From Cytophagales bacterium (GTDB taxonomy: Bacteria; Bacteroidota; Bacteroidia; Cytophagales; Cyclobacteriaceae): a DNA stretch of 64,000 bases. Below the pieces are notes generated by a model. The model was given only the letters and a program-made list of their open reading frames with translations, was not told the DNA's origin and made no database searches. Numbering within the stretch: position 1 is the first letter of the stretch; each line of letters begins with the position of its first letter. The position numbers were made by a program, and so were the translations under genes. Location: assembly GCA_022360015.1 (NCBI GenBank), contig JAKSDQ010000126.1, forward strand, positions 106,780 through 170,779, in the 5' to 3' direction. Positions 7,559 to 16,610 of the stretch are shown here, in pieces.

Positions 7559-8569
7559 TTAAGTCGTTTGTAGGATCGCTCTTTTAACAATGGCTTTGAA
7601 CAAAGGAACCTTGTACGCATTTTTTGATAAAGGCGTGGCGCCTTTCATAGAGGCCTCTGCCGATTCTTCGGCTGATTGTTCGGTGATCTCCTTGCCTTTT
7701 AATGCGGCTGAAGCCGCATCAGAAACAATAGGTACGGGGGCTGCGGCACCTAAAGCGACCACAGCATTTTTGCAGTTCCGGCCCGACATTTGCAAAACTA
7801 CTGCTACATCGGCAATGGCCCAGTCATAAGACTCCCTGGCACCTTGTTTGATGTAAAAACTTTTTGTTTTACTGCTTACCGGTGGAACAATTACGGCAGT
7901 AATTAATTCGTTGGATTCCAGAATGCATTCTTTACTACTGTCATCGCCCGGGCTTACAAAAAAGTCCTGCATCGGAACAGTTCTTTGCTTGCCGTTCGGG
8001 CCTGCGATTTCCACAGAGGCGCCAAAAGCGAGTAATGCAGTTGCTACGGATGAAGCGTGAACGCTGGAGCATGATCCGTTCTTTATAACAGCATGGAATT
8101 CATTCTCCCCATTGCGCGCGAAACACGTGCCGGAGCCTTTTCTCAAACACTGGTGGTCGAGAGAGCGGAAATACCAGCACCTCGTCCGCTGCGCAAGATT
8201 TCCGCCCAGACTAGCCATATTTCTGAGCTGAGGGGTGCCGGCATGTGCTACAGCCTGGTGAAGGGCCTTGTAATGCTCCTTAATGTCAGTGTTGGCTTCC
8301 ATCTGGGCAAGGGTGACGTTGGCACCCAGTTTCAGGCCGCTTTTTTGAATATAGGAAATCGTGTCAAGTCCTGGTATATTCTTTATATTGATGACTTTCT
8401 GTGGCTCTACAAGACCTTCCTTCATCAGGTCGAGCAGATCGATACCACCTGATTTGAATACCGCTGGCTGATCAGGGGCTTTGGTCGTTAAAACTTCTGA
8501 AACTGTTGCGTTTACCTGCTCCAGGGCTTCATCAACGGTTTTGGCTTCAAACCAACTAAATTTATTCAT
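7559..8569 (-). CDS. molybdenum hydroxylase FAD subunit (YagS/PaoB-like)
   Basis: A 336-residue FAD-binding subunit of the xanthine dehydrogenase/aldehyde oxidase family. It starts MNKFSWFEAKTVDEALEQV, has the FAD-binding stretch KLGANVTLAQME and the four-cysteine region RTRCWYF...CLRK...CFA...C that is typical of the YagS type, where it binds a [4Fe-4S] cluster, and the C-terminal CO-dehydrogenase flavoprotein domain. It is the third gene of a Fe-S, Mo, FAD operon, only 11 bp after the Mo-subunit gene. Its role is to pass electrons from the Mo site via the Fe-S clusters to an acceptor. The substrate is unknown; aldehydes are used by the E. coli PaoABC relative. Confidence 0.9.
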   Translation of the reverse strand: MNKFSWFEAKTVDEALEQVNATVSEVLTTKAPDQPAVFKSGGIDLLDLMKEGLVEPQKVINIKNIPGLDTISYIQKSGLKLGANVTLAQMEANTDIKEHYKALHQAVAHAGTPQLRNMASLGGNLAQRTRCWYFRSLDHQCLRKGSGTCFARNGENEFHAVIKNGSCSSVHASSVATALLAFGASVEIAGPNGKQRTVPMQDFFVSPGDDSSKECILESNELITAVIVPPVSSKTKSFYIKQGARESYDWAIADVAVVLQMSGRNCKNAVVALGAAAPVPIVSDAASAALKGKEITEQSAEESAEASMKGATPLSKNAYKVPLFKAIVKRAILQTT

Positions 8570-8580
8570 GTCCTGGTAAT

Positions 8581-10929
8581 TTAAGTTTTATTTAAGGCTT
8601 TCAATACCTTGTCAGGGGTAATGGGTAATTCATAGATACGAACGCCTATTGCATTATACACAGCGTTAGCAACTGCCACTGCTGTAGCAATGTTCGCCGG
8701 CTCTCCGATACCATAGGCATCGGTGGAGGATCTTCCTGCGTAGTCTTCTATGATGATAGGCTCGATTTCAGGAATTTCCATGGAACAAGGCAACTTATAC
8801 TGGTCGAGGTTTCCGTTCATCTGGTGTCCGGTTTCATTATCCATGACCCGGTATTCATACAATGCATAAGAAACACCCTGTATCACCCCTCCATTTATTT
8901 GGCTTTCAATTTGTTTGATGTTCAGTGGCCTGCCACAGCTATGGGCAGCGACAATTTTGTCTACCTTCACAAATCCTGTCTCCGTATCGACGCTTACCTC
9001 TGCAAATTGTACAGACCCGAGGTCGTCGTGGGCCAGGAATGAGCCCATCTTAAATCCACCGTAATCGTCAGACCGGCTGGCTGTGGTGGTCACCTGCTCT
9101 GTTCTCATTTCCTTCAATGCGTCTTTGATGGCGATTTTTTTTGTATTATCTTCTTTTGAGACAATAAATCCATCTGCCACCGACAGTTTGGAAGGTTCGG
9201 TTTCCAGCTTTTCGGCGACCTGGTCAAAAAGTTGGAGTTTTAACTGGTAGGCGGCATTTCTGGCCGGTGGTGTAATGGAACCCGTAACAATACTTCCTCC
9301 TGAACCCGGGCCTGTGGGAAACAGTGTATCTCCGATACGGACCGTTATGTCATCTGCCTTCATTCCGAGCTCTTCGGCCACCACCTGGGCCAACACTGTT
9401 TTGGTGCCGGTTCCAATGTCCTGTACCCCGGATCGTACTTCGATGGCGCCGTCTTTGTAAGCCCTTATTTCCACCGTTGAATTCAGGTTCACAAAGCGCG
9501 GCCAGGTAGATTGTGCCACACCAAACCCTTTTTTCACGACACCAGGGTCTGATCCCGGTTTTTTCCTTCTGGACCAGTCAAATTTTTCGGCACCCTGCCG
9601 GCGCTCTACTTTTCTAACTTCACTTTTATCAATAACGTCTCTGAAGGCCAGTGGATCCATATTTAGTTTCTCCGCCAATTCATCAATTGCCTGTTCCAGG
9701 CCAAAAGCCCCCTGCACATTACCAGGCGCCCTCCAGGCAGCCCCTGGCCCGGCATGGGTAAAAACGTCATATTGCTCGGTTGTAAAGCTGGGACACTCGT
9801 ACATAACTTGTGCTATTCTTCCTACACCTGCCCCTAGTCCCACACCTGCGGTGCCGTGGGATTTTTGCTGGATTGCGGTCAGGCTGCCATCTTTTTTGGC
9901 ACCGATTTTCAAATAATGAATAGAGTTGGGACGGTTTCCGGAGGATATATGCTCTTCCTTTCTGTCGAGCATCATGCTTACAGGCCTTCCTGATTTTTTT
10001 GACAGGTATCCTGCCATCACCCCGAAATTACCCAAACTGTGTTTTGCGCCAAAACCACCCCCCATAAACTCTGTAATTACCCTCACCTTGCTTTTGGGAA
10101 GGTCAAACATCTCTGCAAATTCATGCCTTACGTTATTGGTATTTTGCGTTGAAGCGTAAATGGTCACATCATCCGGCCTCCAATCCACCACCACTCCGTG
10201 CGTTTCAAGAGAGCAATGTGTGTGCACCTGAGTGCGGTAGGTATGTTCCACTATTATGTCGGCGTCCTTGAATCCCTTTTCCAAATCCCCTCTGGGCCCT
10301 CCAAAGAAGCTGGAGGTAGAAGGTCCTCTTACATTGCCAACAGTTTTCAATCCTCTTTGGCCACCGCCGCCGCCGCCACTATCTTCCTGCTCTACATTTG
10401 TTTTAAATACAATGGGTGCTTCGGGCCTTTGGGCTTCTTCAAGATCCACCACAAAGGGCAGATATTCATAGTCCACCTTTATGAGTTTCAGGGCTTCCTC
10501 GGCGATTTCGATAGTTATTGCAGCGACACCTGCAACAGGTTGCCCGGCAAATTTGACATCAGGGTATTCCGAACTATTTCCGTCGGTTTGTGGCTGGGCC
10601 ATACCAACCAAATTTTTAAACACATGGACAGCATATACGCCGTCAAGCTTCTCAGCGGCGCTGGTATCTATTGACCGGATTTTTGCATGTGGATAACCGG
10701 AGCGTAACATTCTTCCATATAACATACCCTGCAATTGGATATCCGAGGTATATTTGGCAAAACCAGTTACTTTAGCAAAGGCATCGGCTCTTTTGACACT
10801 TTTGCCAACTACCTTTAGATCTTCATTAACTGGCCATGCCGGTGGTTCATTGGCTGGTATCTCCCTTTCAATTTCACTGAGGTTATGACCGGGTATACCA
10901 TATGGCAACTTAATTTTTTTGGTATCCAT
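8581..10929 (-). CDS. molybdenum hydroxylase large subunit, molybdopterin-binding (YagR/PaoC-like)
   Basis: A 782-residue catalytic subunit. It shows the aldehyde-oxidase/xanthine-dehydrogenase a/b hammerhead domain (KVTGFAKYTSDIQLQGMLYG), the molybdopterin domain with GGGFGAKH, AAWRAPGNVQGAFGLEQAID, and the C-terminal YGIGEPANIATAVAVANA segment, whose Glu corresponds to the catalytic residue of the family. A run of glycines near residue 180 is unusual and probably a linker. I start it at the ATG at 10929 (MDTKKIKLPYG), 10 bp after the Fe-S gene. The frame is open to 11007, but that part overlaps the upstream gene and is not family-like. Confidence 0.92.
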   Translation of the reverse strand: MDTKKIKLPYGIPGHNLSEIEREIPANEPPAWPVNEDLKVVGKSVKRADAFAKVTGFAKYTSDIQLQGMLYGRMLRSGYPHAKIRSIDTSAAEKLDGVYAVHVFKNLVGMAQPQTDGNSSEYPDVKFAGQPVAGVAAITIEIAEEALKLIKVDYEYLPFVVDLEEAQRPEAPIVFKTNVEQEDSGGGGGGQRGLKTVGNVRGPSTSSFFGGPRGDLEKGFKDADIIVEHTYRTQVHTHCSLETHGVVVDWRPDDVTIYASTQNTNNVRHEFAEMFDLPKSKVRVITEFMGGGFGAKHSLGNFGVMAGYLSKKSGRPVSMMLDRKEEHISSGNRPNSIHYLKIGAKKDGSLTAIQQKSHGTAGVGLGAGVGRIAQVMYECPSFTTEQYDVFTHAGPGAAWRAPGNVQGAFGLEQAIDELAEKLNMDPLAFRDVIDKSEVRKVERRQGAEKFDWSRRKKPGSDPGVVKKGFGVAQSTWPRFVNLNSTVEIRAYKDGAIEVRSGVQDIGTGTKTVLAQVVAEELGMKADDITVRIGDTLFPTGPGSGGSIVTGSITPPARNAAYQLKLQLFDQVAEKLETEPSKLSVADGFIVSKEDNTKKIAIKDALKEMRTEQVTTTASRSDDYGGFKMGSFLAHDDLGSVQFAEVSVDTETGFVKVDKIVAAHSCGRPLNIKQIESQINGGVIQGVSYALYEYRVMDNETGHQMNGNLDQYKLPCSMEIPEIEPIIIEDYAGRSSTDAYGIGEPANIATAVAVANAVYNAIGVRIYELPITPDKVLKALNKT

Positions 10930-10939
10930 TTGTTTTGGT

Positions 10940-11584
10940 TTACATTTTTTTAGCAGCTTCCATGGTGGCTTTGAATACATGTGGATGGGTGCCACAACGG
11001 CAAACATTTCCCCTCACAGCGTGTTTAACATCCTCCATTGTCGGATTCGGATTTTTTTCCAACAAATGGGCGGTGCTCATGATCATACCTGGCGTACAAT
11101 AACCGCATTGGGAGGCATCATGGTCTATGAAGCTTTGTTGTACCGGGTGTAACTCACCGTCTTTCATCAATCCCTCAACGGTGGTGACCTCTTTTTCTCC
11201 GACATCCAGCGCCAGGGTCATACAAGCGTTAACTGGTAATCCATCTACCCACACAGTACAGGCAGAACAAGCGCCCCGGTCGCAAACAACCTTGGTGCCA
11301 GTCAATTGCAAATGGTTTCGCAGGGCCTGAGCAAGTGTGGTTCTTGGTTCCACATTGACCTTACGCAAATGGCCATTCACTTTCAAACGGATGGTCATGG
11401 CCTCAGGACCGATCGTCTTATCGGCTAAAACGGGTGGTTGATTTAATCCCAGAACCCCCGTGCTGACCATGGCAGTTCCGGCTGTTGTCAAGCCAGCCCC
11501 TTTCAAAAATCCCCGCCGGCTAATACCTTGCCGTTTCTCATCTTCGGTTTTTTCGTAGGTTAGTTCTTGTTCGTTCTTTTTCAT
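10940..11584 (-). CDS. molybdenum hydroxylase [2Fe-2S] subunit with Tat signal (YagT/PaoA-like)
   Basis: A 214-residue iron-sulfur subunit. A twin-arginine signal (SRRGFLK at 22-28 followed by a hydrophobic stretch) sends the assembled enzyme to the periplasm. The plant-type [2Fe-2S] motif (CDRGACSACTVW...C) and the C-terminal four-cysteine cluster (CGYCTPGM... CRCG) are complete. It is the first gene of the operon and is preceded by two adjacent palindromes at 11593-11626. Only this subunit carries the Tat signal, as in E. coli PaoA, so the other two subunits would be exported with it. Confidence 0.93.
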   Translation of the reverse strand: MKKNEQELTYEKTEDEKRQGISRRGFLKGAGLTTAGTAMVSTGVLGLNQPPVLADKTIGPEAMTIRLKVNGHLRKVNVEPRTTLAQALRNHLQLTGTKVVCDRGACSACTVWVDGLPVNACMTLALDVGEKEVTTVEGLMKDGELHPVQQSFIDHDASQCGYCTPGMIMSTAHLLEKNPNPTMEDVKHAVRGNVCRCGTHPHVFKATMEAAKKM

Positions 11585-11592
11585 TTTATTTA

Positions 11593-11626
11593 GATTTTAG
11601 CCTAAAATCCTCTAATTAAAATTAGA
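11593..11626 (-). promoter_or_regulatory. two adjacent palindromes upstream of the Mo-hydroxylase operon
   Basis: GATTTTAG-C-CTAAAATC (11593-11609) and TCTAATT-AA-AATTAGA (11611-11626) lie 9 to 42 bp before the start codon of the first operon gene. Both are perfect. The position suits a regulator-binding site or a 5' leader structure. Which protein binds is unknown. Confidence 0.35.
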
Positions 11627-11820
11627 TAAAAGCAACTTTAATTAATAGGAATCGCAACGTTTTTTGAATTATACCATGCTTTTTTTGGCAGAATTTGAAA
11701 TTGAAACCGGTATTTCGAGGCAAGAGGCTTGTTGAAGGGGGCAAGTCGTATAATCTGGCACCTGGGCATTCATATGTAACAAATAAACATTTATCGAAAC
11801 ATTTCCTATCCGGTTGGTGA

Positions 11821-11828
11821 TATATTTG
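11821..11828 (+). promoter_or_regulatory. possible Bacteroidota -7 element (TATATTTG)
   Basis: TATATTTG matches the Bacteroidota -7 consensus TAnnTTTG and lies 29 bp before the ATG of the secreted protein at 11858. A good -33 TTTG at the expected spacing is not evident, so the call is weak. Confidence 0.3.
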
Positions 11829-11857
11829 GAATTTTTATTATTTGACCATTTTTAATC

Positions 11858-12451
11858 ATGAAACTATCTAATATGATTTCAACTGCAGACTTTAACAAGG
11901 TTTACTTTACACTTGCTTTATTATTTTCGCTTTTGACAGTCCATGGACAAAGCTTAAACACCCAATGGCAGCAGGAATTAAACAATTCTCTGCAGCAGTT
12001 TAAAAATTGTGAAAACGTACCCGTCAATGGTATCAATCCCTGTAACAAATTTGTAGGCGGCATGCTTAAAACAGTATATAAAATCAATGATTTTTATTCA
12101 CAGGAATCAGGCAGATATATGCGGGTAAGCGAAATAGCGGAATTTCTGAAAGACAATCAACAGTGGCAATTGTTAGGGCACGCCTACGAGCAACAGGCGC
12201 TGGACCAGGCACAGAACCATGCCAACACCAAAAAAGCAGTGGTGGCAGTTTATTTAGACACTGACAATATCGGGCATGTTTCGCTGATTATTCCTGGCGA
12301 GCTCAAACCCTCGGGCTCCTGGGGTTTCAATGTACCCAATTCTGCCTCTTTCTTTTTAAGTCAGCCTGAAAATTCATATGTAGGTAAAGGATTATCCTAT
12401 GCTTTCAAGCGAAACATGATCAAAGAGGTGCTGCTTTATGCCAGAAATTAA
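11858..12451 (+). CDS. secreted putative papain-like cysteine peptidase/amidase
   Basis: A 197-residue exported protein (hydrophobic segment about 17-30, cleavage near VHGQS). The mature part has an invariant-looking NPCNKFVG (a Cys at the start of a helix) and about 80 residues later the strand AVVAVYLDTDNIGHVSLIIP with a candidate catalytic His in GHV. This Cys-then-His order is that of the NlpC/P60 and CHAP peptidoglycan amidase fold, and the length suits a single such domain. I infer a cell-wall or secreted amidase role. The exact family is not recognised. It is monocistronic and followed by a stem-loop. Confidence 0.6.
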   Translation: MKLSNMISTADFNKVYFTLALLFSLLTVHGQSLNTQWQQELNNSLQQFKNCENVPVNGINPCNKFVGGMLKTVYKINDFYSQESGRYMRVSEIAEFLKDNQQWQLLGHAYEQQALDQAQNHANTKKAVVAVYLDTDNIGHVSLIIPGELKPSGSWGFNVPNSASFFLSQPENSYVGKGLSYAFKRNMIKEVLLYARN

Positions 12452-12477
12452 GGCTGGTTGTCTGAGGAAAACCAGCC
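12452..12477 (+). terminator. stem-loop after the secreted amidase-like gene
   Basis: GGCTGGTT (12452-12459) pairs perfectly with AACCAGCC (12470-12477) immediately after the stop codon. There is no T-run, so termination efficiency is uncertain. Confidence 0.45.
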
Positions 12478-12489
12478 GGCTCCAGGCTT

Positions 12490-12576
12490 CTGAAGGTAAT
12501 GAAAACATGGATAGAAAATAGGAGTGAAAATTCCCACCGGGAAAGATGGGTTACGGATTTCGTTCATTACCTTCAG
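12490..12576. repeat. 14-bp inverted repeat pair (CTGAAGGTAATGAA / TTCATTACCTTCAG)
   Basis: Perfect 14-bp arms at 12490-12503 and 12563-12576 enclose 59 bp of non-coding sequence between the amidase-like gene and the small frameshifted gene. It could be the ends of a tiny mobile remnant or a long stem. There is no transposase nearby. Confidence 0.5.
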
Positions 12577-12579
12577 GGC

Positions 12580-12778
12580 TCAAGCGGAGACTTTAGAAAG
12601 GCCGGCAGACAGTTGCTCAATTTCTTTCAGCTTGTCAGACGCCATCATAAGGGTTTCAGCCGGTCGTGGTTTGCAACCCATCGCTTCCAAATGCCTGATG
12701 ATTTCCTTCATGTCATCCTGGGTATAGTATTTCCCGTTTGAGCCCGGTTCAATAAGCCAAATTTTCCGGATATTTCAT
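12580..12778 (-). pseudogene. small gene with a one-base frameshift near its start (about 65 aa)
   Basis: On the minus strand an ATG at 12778 reads MKYPENLAY and stops. One base removed within codon 3 turns this into MKIRKIWLIEPGSNGKYYTQ, which runs openly to DKLKEIEQLSAGLSKVSA and a stop at 12580. The product would be a soluble protein of 65 residues with a KYYTQDDMKEIIRHLEAMG segment. I do not recognise the family. It lies 80 bp downstream of the S9 peptidase gene in the same direction. The lesion may be real or a sequencing error. The body of the frame reads as coding. Confidence 0.45.
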
Positions 12779-12858
12779 TCCAAGCTATCGAACCAAGAGG
12801 CCCTATTCTCCCATAGGCTGTTTCCAGATGACCGGTCTTTTCTACCCTATTGCCTTTC

Positions 12859-14934
12859 CTAATTCACTTTTTCTTCTTCCTCTTCTTTTGGCAATTTATC
12901 TTCGGCTACAGACTCCCAGGTATACTTTTCTCCCAATGCGTGTTCGGCAAACCAGTCCAGTTCCAGGTTTATCTTATGTAATCTATGCCTCAATTCCCTC
13001 CAGCCATGTGGTTCTCTCGGTGCAATATATAAATGGGCAGGCACCTTATGACTTTTCAATGCCCTATACATTTCCACTGATTGTGGCGGTGGAACCCGGA
13101 CATCTTTGCCACCTACCAACACCAGGGTAGGTGTTTTGACTTTATGTATATCTTTGAGCGGTGAGTGTTCCCAATACAGGTTTATGGGCGCATTTTCCTC
13201 CCATGGAGTTCCTCCGAACCAGGGGGTCCGGTATATTCTTACATCACTCTGTCCGTACATGGAGACCCAATTGGCAGCACCCGCACCGGAGCTTGCTGCC
13301 TTGAATCGGTCGGTATGGGTAATAATCTTATTCGTCATATGGCCACCGGCACTCCATCCCATTTTTATGAGTTTTTCCGGATCGGCCAGCCCCTGTTCAA
13401 TCAGATAGTCCACTCCTTTCATTACATCGAGGTGCGAATTTTTGAAATAACTCCCTACCATATCTCTCAGGAATTCATCACCATAGCCGGTACTCCCCCG
13501 GTAATTAGGCCTTAGTACCATATAACCCTTGCCGGTCAGCACCGGGTTATAGTGTGTAAAACTTCTTGAAATTCCAAATTTATCGGAAGAAGCCGGGCCA
13601 CCATGGGTTTGAACCACCAGTGGGTATCTGGTACCTTTGGTATAATTGGCCGGGTAATAAAGCAGCCCTTCCACCGTCATCCCATCCTCACCGCGCCAGG
13701 AAACCTTCTCTTGTTTCGGTAACAGAAATTCTTTATCCAGGTAATCATAGACCTCTGTAAGCCTTTTGATATTTTTAAAATCCGTTCCTTTCATCAGGTA
13801 GAAATCTCCCGCATTTTTGGCATGGTTAATGGCCAGGATATGCTGGTCCAAACGGTGGTTATAGTGCCATTGTGAAATAGCGTGATCACCTTTTGTAATT
13901 TGCTTTAACTTGCCATTAGAAGGCGAAAAGCTAAACAACTGTTCTTCAACACCCATGTTCATGAGCAGATAAACAGTTTTGCCATCACCGGACCACTTCG
14001 CTCTTGAAACTTCATAATCTGTCGCTTTCAGCGGCATTACAGCATCACCTCCACCGGTTGGTATCAAAAATAATTTACGGTTATAGTATTTTTCAAATTG
14101 CTCATTGGCGGCAACCGTGAACAGGATTTGGTTACCCAGGGGAGACAGGCTGGCTGAAGACTCCGATACATGGTTAAAGGTGAGCTGAACCGGATTTTTT
14201 CCTTCATGATTCATTAGCCACACTTCATTGGTGGTGCTCTCATCATAAAGCGGGCTTATACCCCGGCGGATAACCAGGGACTTTCCATCTCTTGATAATT
14301 GGTAACTATTCACCGAATAGTCCCCGTCGGTTATTTTGGTGGCGACAGAGTCAGTGAGACCAATTCTCCACAGATGTGTATGTTTATAGTTTTCATCCAG
14401 CGCGTACAGGTCATTTTTTACTTTGTCATTGTGTTTTTCCTCTTTTGATTTCGGATCGCTGGCCAGGAAATACAGGCTCTGCGCATCAGGCGACCATTGG
14501 ACACTCTTTACAGGCGTTTCGTGGTTGGTTAATTGCCTGGCCTCGCCTCCGATATTCCTTATCAGATATATCTGATTCTCTTTCGCCGGTTTACGTTGTG
14601 TAATAAATGAAATATACTTCCCGTCAGGGGACCATGCCGGACTGCTTTCTCCTTTCAATCCGTTGGTCAATTGTATCAGGTTACTTCCCGATACATCCTT
14701 TCTCCATATATGACCTATCTGCTTGTTTTCTTTCCAGTTACTCTCATACATGACATAGACAAACATTTTTCCGTCAGGTGAAAGTCTGGGACTGGCTACG
14801 GCTGGAATGTTTAAAAAATCAATGACCGACATGGCTTTTTGGGATTGTGCATAGGCCGGCATGATAACCAGGCAATACAGCAAGGCCAGTTGCCTGGTTT
14901 TTGTGTTTAGAAAAGCTGGTACTTTCAGTTTCAT
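12859..14934 (-). CDS. secreted S9-family peptidase (prolyl oligopeptidase / dipeptidyl-peptidase type)
   Basis: A 691-residue serine peptidase with a signal peptide (ending AYAQSQ), an N-terminal beta-propeller built from repeated SPDGK-type blades (SPRLSPDGKMFVYVMYES; PAWSPDGKYISFIT; VQWSPDAQSLYF) and a C-terminal alpha/beta-hydrolase domain. The catalytic triad can be placed at Ser528 (GWSAGGH), Asp611 (GGKDVRVPP) and His643 (EPHGWRE). It probably trims peptides in the periplasm or outside the cell. It has no operon partner apart from the small broken gene downstream. An acidic tail (EEEEEK) ends the protein. Confidence 0.92.
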   Translation of the reverse strand: MKLKVPAFLNTKTRQLALLYCLVIMPAYAQSQKAMSVIDFLNIPAVASPRLSPDGKMFVYVMYESNWKENKQIGHIWRKDVSGSNLIQLTNGLKGESSPAWSPDGKYISFITQRKPAKENQIYLIRNIGGEARQLTNHETPVKSVQWSPDAQSLYFLASDPKSKEEKHNDKVKNDLYALDENYKHTHLWRIGLTDSVATKITDGDYSVNSYQLSRDGKSLVIRRGISPLYDESTTNEVWLMNHEGKNPVQLTFNHVSESSASLSPLGNQILFTVAANEQFEKYYNRKLFLIPTGGGDAVMPLKATDYEVSRAKWSGDGKTVYLLMNMGVEEQLFSFSPSNGKLKQITKGDHAISQWHYNHRLDQHILAINHAKNAGDFYLMKGTDFKNIKRLTEVYDYLDKEFLLPKQEKVSWRGEDGMTVEGLLYYPANYTKGTRYPLVVQTHGGPASSDKFGISRSFTHYNPVLTGKGYMVLRPNYRGSTGYGDEFLRDMVGSYFKNSHLDVMKGVDYLIEQGLADPEKLIKMGWSAGGHMTNKIITHTDRFKAASSGAGAANWVSMYGQSDVRIYRTPWFGGTPWEENAPINLYWEHSPLKDIHKVKTPTLVLVGGKDVRVPPPQSVEMYRALKSHKVPAHLYIAPREPHGWRELRHRLHKINLELDWFAEHALGEKYTWESVAEDKLPKEEEEEKVN

Positions 14935-15458
14935 AATGTGCTTGTTTGTTTTTTTATGGTCTTTTTATCTTAATAAGCGGAGTGACCCTGAAATGACATC
15001 ATTATTATTACATTTTATTCCAAAACAAACTTCCAAGCTGCAAATTGATAAAATTGGCAGGGTCGATAATCTGGCAAGGGGTTACGACTCGATACAATGA
15101 AGGTTTCCGATGTTTTTTTTGGATTTCCATCAGGTAAGTGACCCATCACCATCAAGCAGATCATCAAAAAGTACCTGACAATTTAAAAAAGCATTAATAA
15201 TTCCCGGCCTGACGGCTGTCTTTTAAAATGAAAACCCTATATTTCATTGATGATAAAAAATGGCCTCTCATACCAAAGCCAGTGGATTGAAATTGCCTGG
15301 AAAGGGTTGCCAGGTTATTCCCGCGCCCCTTATGATGGGTATTGCCGGACCCAGGGAGACTGGTTGAAAGTTTTTACGGCCTGTATCTATCCGGGAACCA
15401 GTAAATGACACCAAAAAGCTGCCGGTTTCCATTATTTTTACTTTAGAAAAAGGAATCG
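14935..15458. other. intergenic region between the S9 peptidase gene and anmK
   Basis: A 524-bp gap separating two divergently transcribed genes, so it must hold both promoters. A 52-codon frame at 15250-15408 (+) reads MIKNGLSYQSQWIEIAWKG and stops. It has no recognisable family and I do not call it a gene. No repeat or RNA gene was seen. Confidence 0.4.
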
Positions 15459-16541
15459 ATGACTGAGAACACATACAGCGTAATAGGTCTGATGTCGGGC
15501 ACTTCTCTCGACGGTCTTGACATGGCCTATTGCCTATTCACAAAGCAGGGAGAAAAGTGGCTGTTTTCCCTTGAAAAAAGCCACAGTATCGTATATCCGG
15601 ATTCGCTCAGAGAGCGGTTAAAAAAAAGTGTTGACCTTTCTTCCGTTGAATTGCTTTTGTTAAACAATGAGTTTGGAAAATGGTCCGGAGAACATGTAAG
15701 GCAGTTTATATCCCACCATGGTATAAAAGTGGACTTCGTTGCCAGTCACGGACACACCGTTTTTCATCAACCTGAAAAAGGATTGACATATCAGATCGGT
15801 GCCGGCCAGGAATTGGCTAACAGTTGTGGTGAAAGGGTTGTCTGTGATTTCCGGTCGCTGGATGTGTCACTCGGCGGTCAGGGTGCTCCCCTTGTGCCGG
15901 TCGGTGATCAAAGCTTGTTTGAGGAATACGACTTTTGTCTGAATCTGGGTGGAATAGGGAATGTTTCATTCGATAAAGAGGGTGTAAGGGTCGCCTATGA
16001 TATAGGCCCGGTCAACATGTTACTTAATCATTTAACTACCCGGATCGGAAAACCCTATGATAAGCACGGTGAAATAGCCAGGTCAGGAAGCCTTGATGAA
16101 AATTTGCTGAACCAACTCAATCATCTGGACTATTATCAGCTTCCTTTCCCAAAATCCCTGGGTTATGAATGGTTTTGTGATGAAGTAATTCCTCTTATCG
16201 ATAAAAACGCCTCCGGCATTCCGGACAAACTTTGCACGGCAACGCACCACATTGCTTTCCAGATTTTCAAAGGTGTGACGGCATACTGTGAGGACCTTCC
16301 TGCAAGATTGCTTGCTACCGGGGGCGGGGCGAAAAATGATTTCCTCATTGAAAAGTTGCAGCAATTTTTGGCTGATCGTGTTAAGATTGTAATCCCCGAA
16401 CCGAAGATCGTGGACTTCAAGGAAGCGATTGTTTTTGCTTTTATGGGGGTGAAAAGGGTTAGGAAGGAGATTAATTGTCTGAAATCGGTGACCGGGGCGT
16501 CGGCTGATTCTTCGGGTGGGGTGGTTTATTATCCGGGTTAG
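15459..16541 (+). CDS. anmK: anhydro-N-acetylmuramic acid kinase
   Basis: A 360-residue cytoplasmic kinase that phosphorylates and hydrolyses 1,6-anhydro-MurNAc to MurNAc-6-phosphate in peptidoglycan recycling. It has the family signature GLMSGTSLDGLDMAYC at the N-terminus, HGHTVFHQPE, the conserved GGQGAPLVPVGDQ, NLGGIGN and the C-terminal LATGGGAKNDFLIEKLQ. The length is normal. It stands alone between repeat-bearing gaps, with no MurQ or NagZ gene next to it. The last 20 or so residues (KSVTGASADSSGGVVYYPG) match the usual family ending. Confidence 0.95.
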   Translation: MTENTYSVIGLMSGTSLDGLDMAYCLFTKQGEKWLFSLEKSHSIVYPDSLRERLKKSVDLSSVELLLLNNEFGKWSGEHVRQFISHHGIKVDFVASHGHTVFHQPEKGLTYQIGAGQELANSCGERVVCDFRSLDVSLGGQGAPLVPVGDQSLFEEYDFCLNLGGIGNVSFDKEGVRVAYDIGPVNMLLNHLTTRIGKPYDKHGEIARSGSLDENLLNQLNHLDYYQLPFPKSLGYEWFCDEVIPLIDKNASGIPDKLCTATHHIAFQIFKGVTAYCEDLPARLLATGGGAKNDFLIEKLQQFLADRVKIVIPEPKIVDFKEAIVFAFMGVKRVRKEINCLKSVTGASADSSGGVVYYPG

Positions 16542-16610
16542 TGGGAGGCAGGTACGGGTTACTGAAAGTATGGCGCAAGCGTCTCCTAGTTGTTTCACAT
16601 CGTCTTCGAC

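Noticed and set aside
10198..10674. 158-codon frame antisense to the molybdopterin subunit
   Set aside because: A shadow of a strongly supported gene on the other strand.
12524..12540. GTGAAAATTCCCACCGG resembles a conserved piece of the FMN riboswitch
   Set aside because: The other conserved helices are absent and no riboflavin gene follows; chance match.
12499..12741. 80-codon plus-strand frame
   Set aside because: It spans the inverted repeat and lies antisense to the better-supported frameshifted gene.
15250..15408. 52-codon plus-strand frame upstream of anmK
   Set aside because: Too short and unrecognised; no repeat or operon support.
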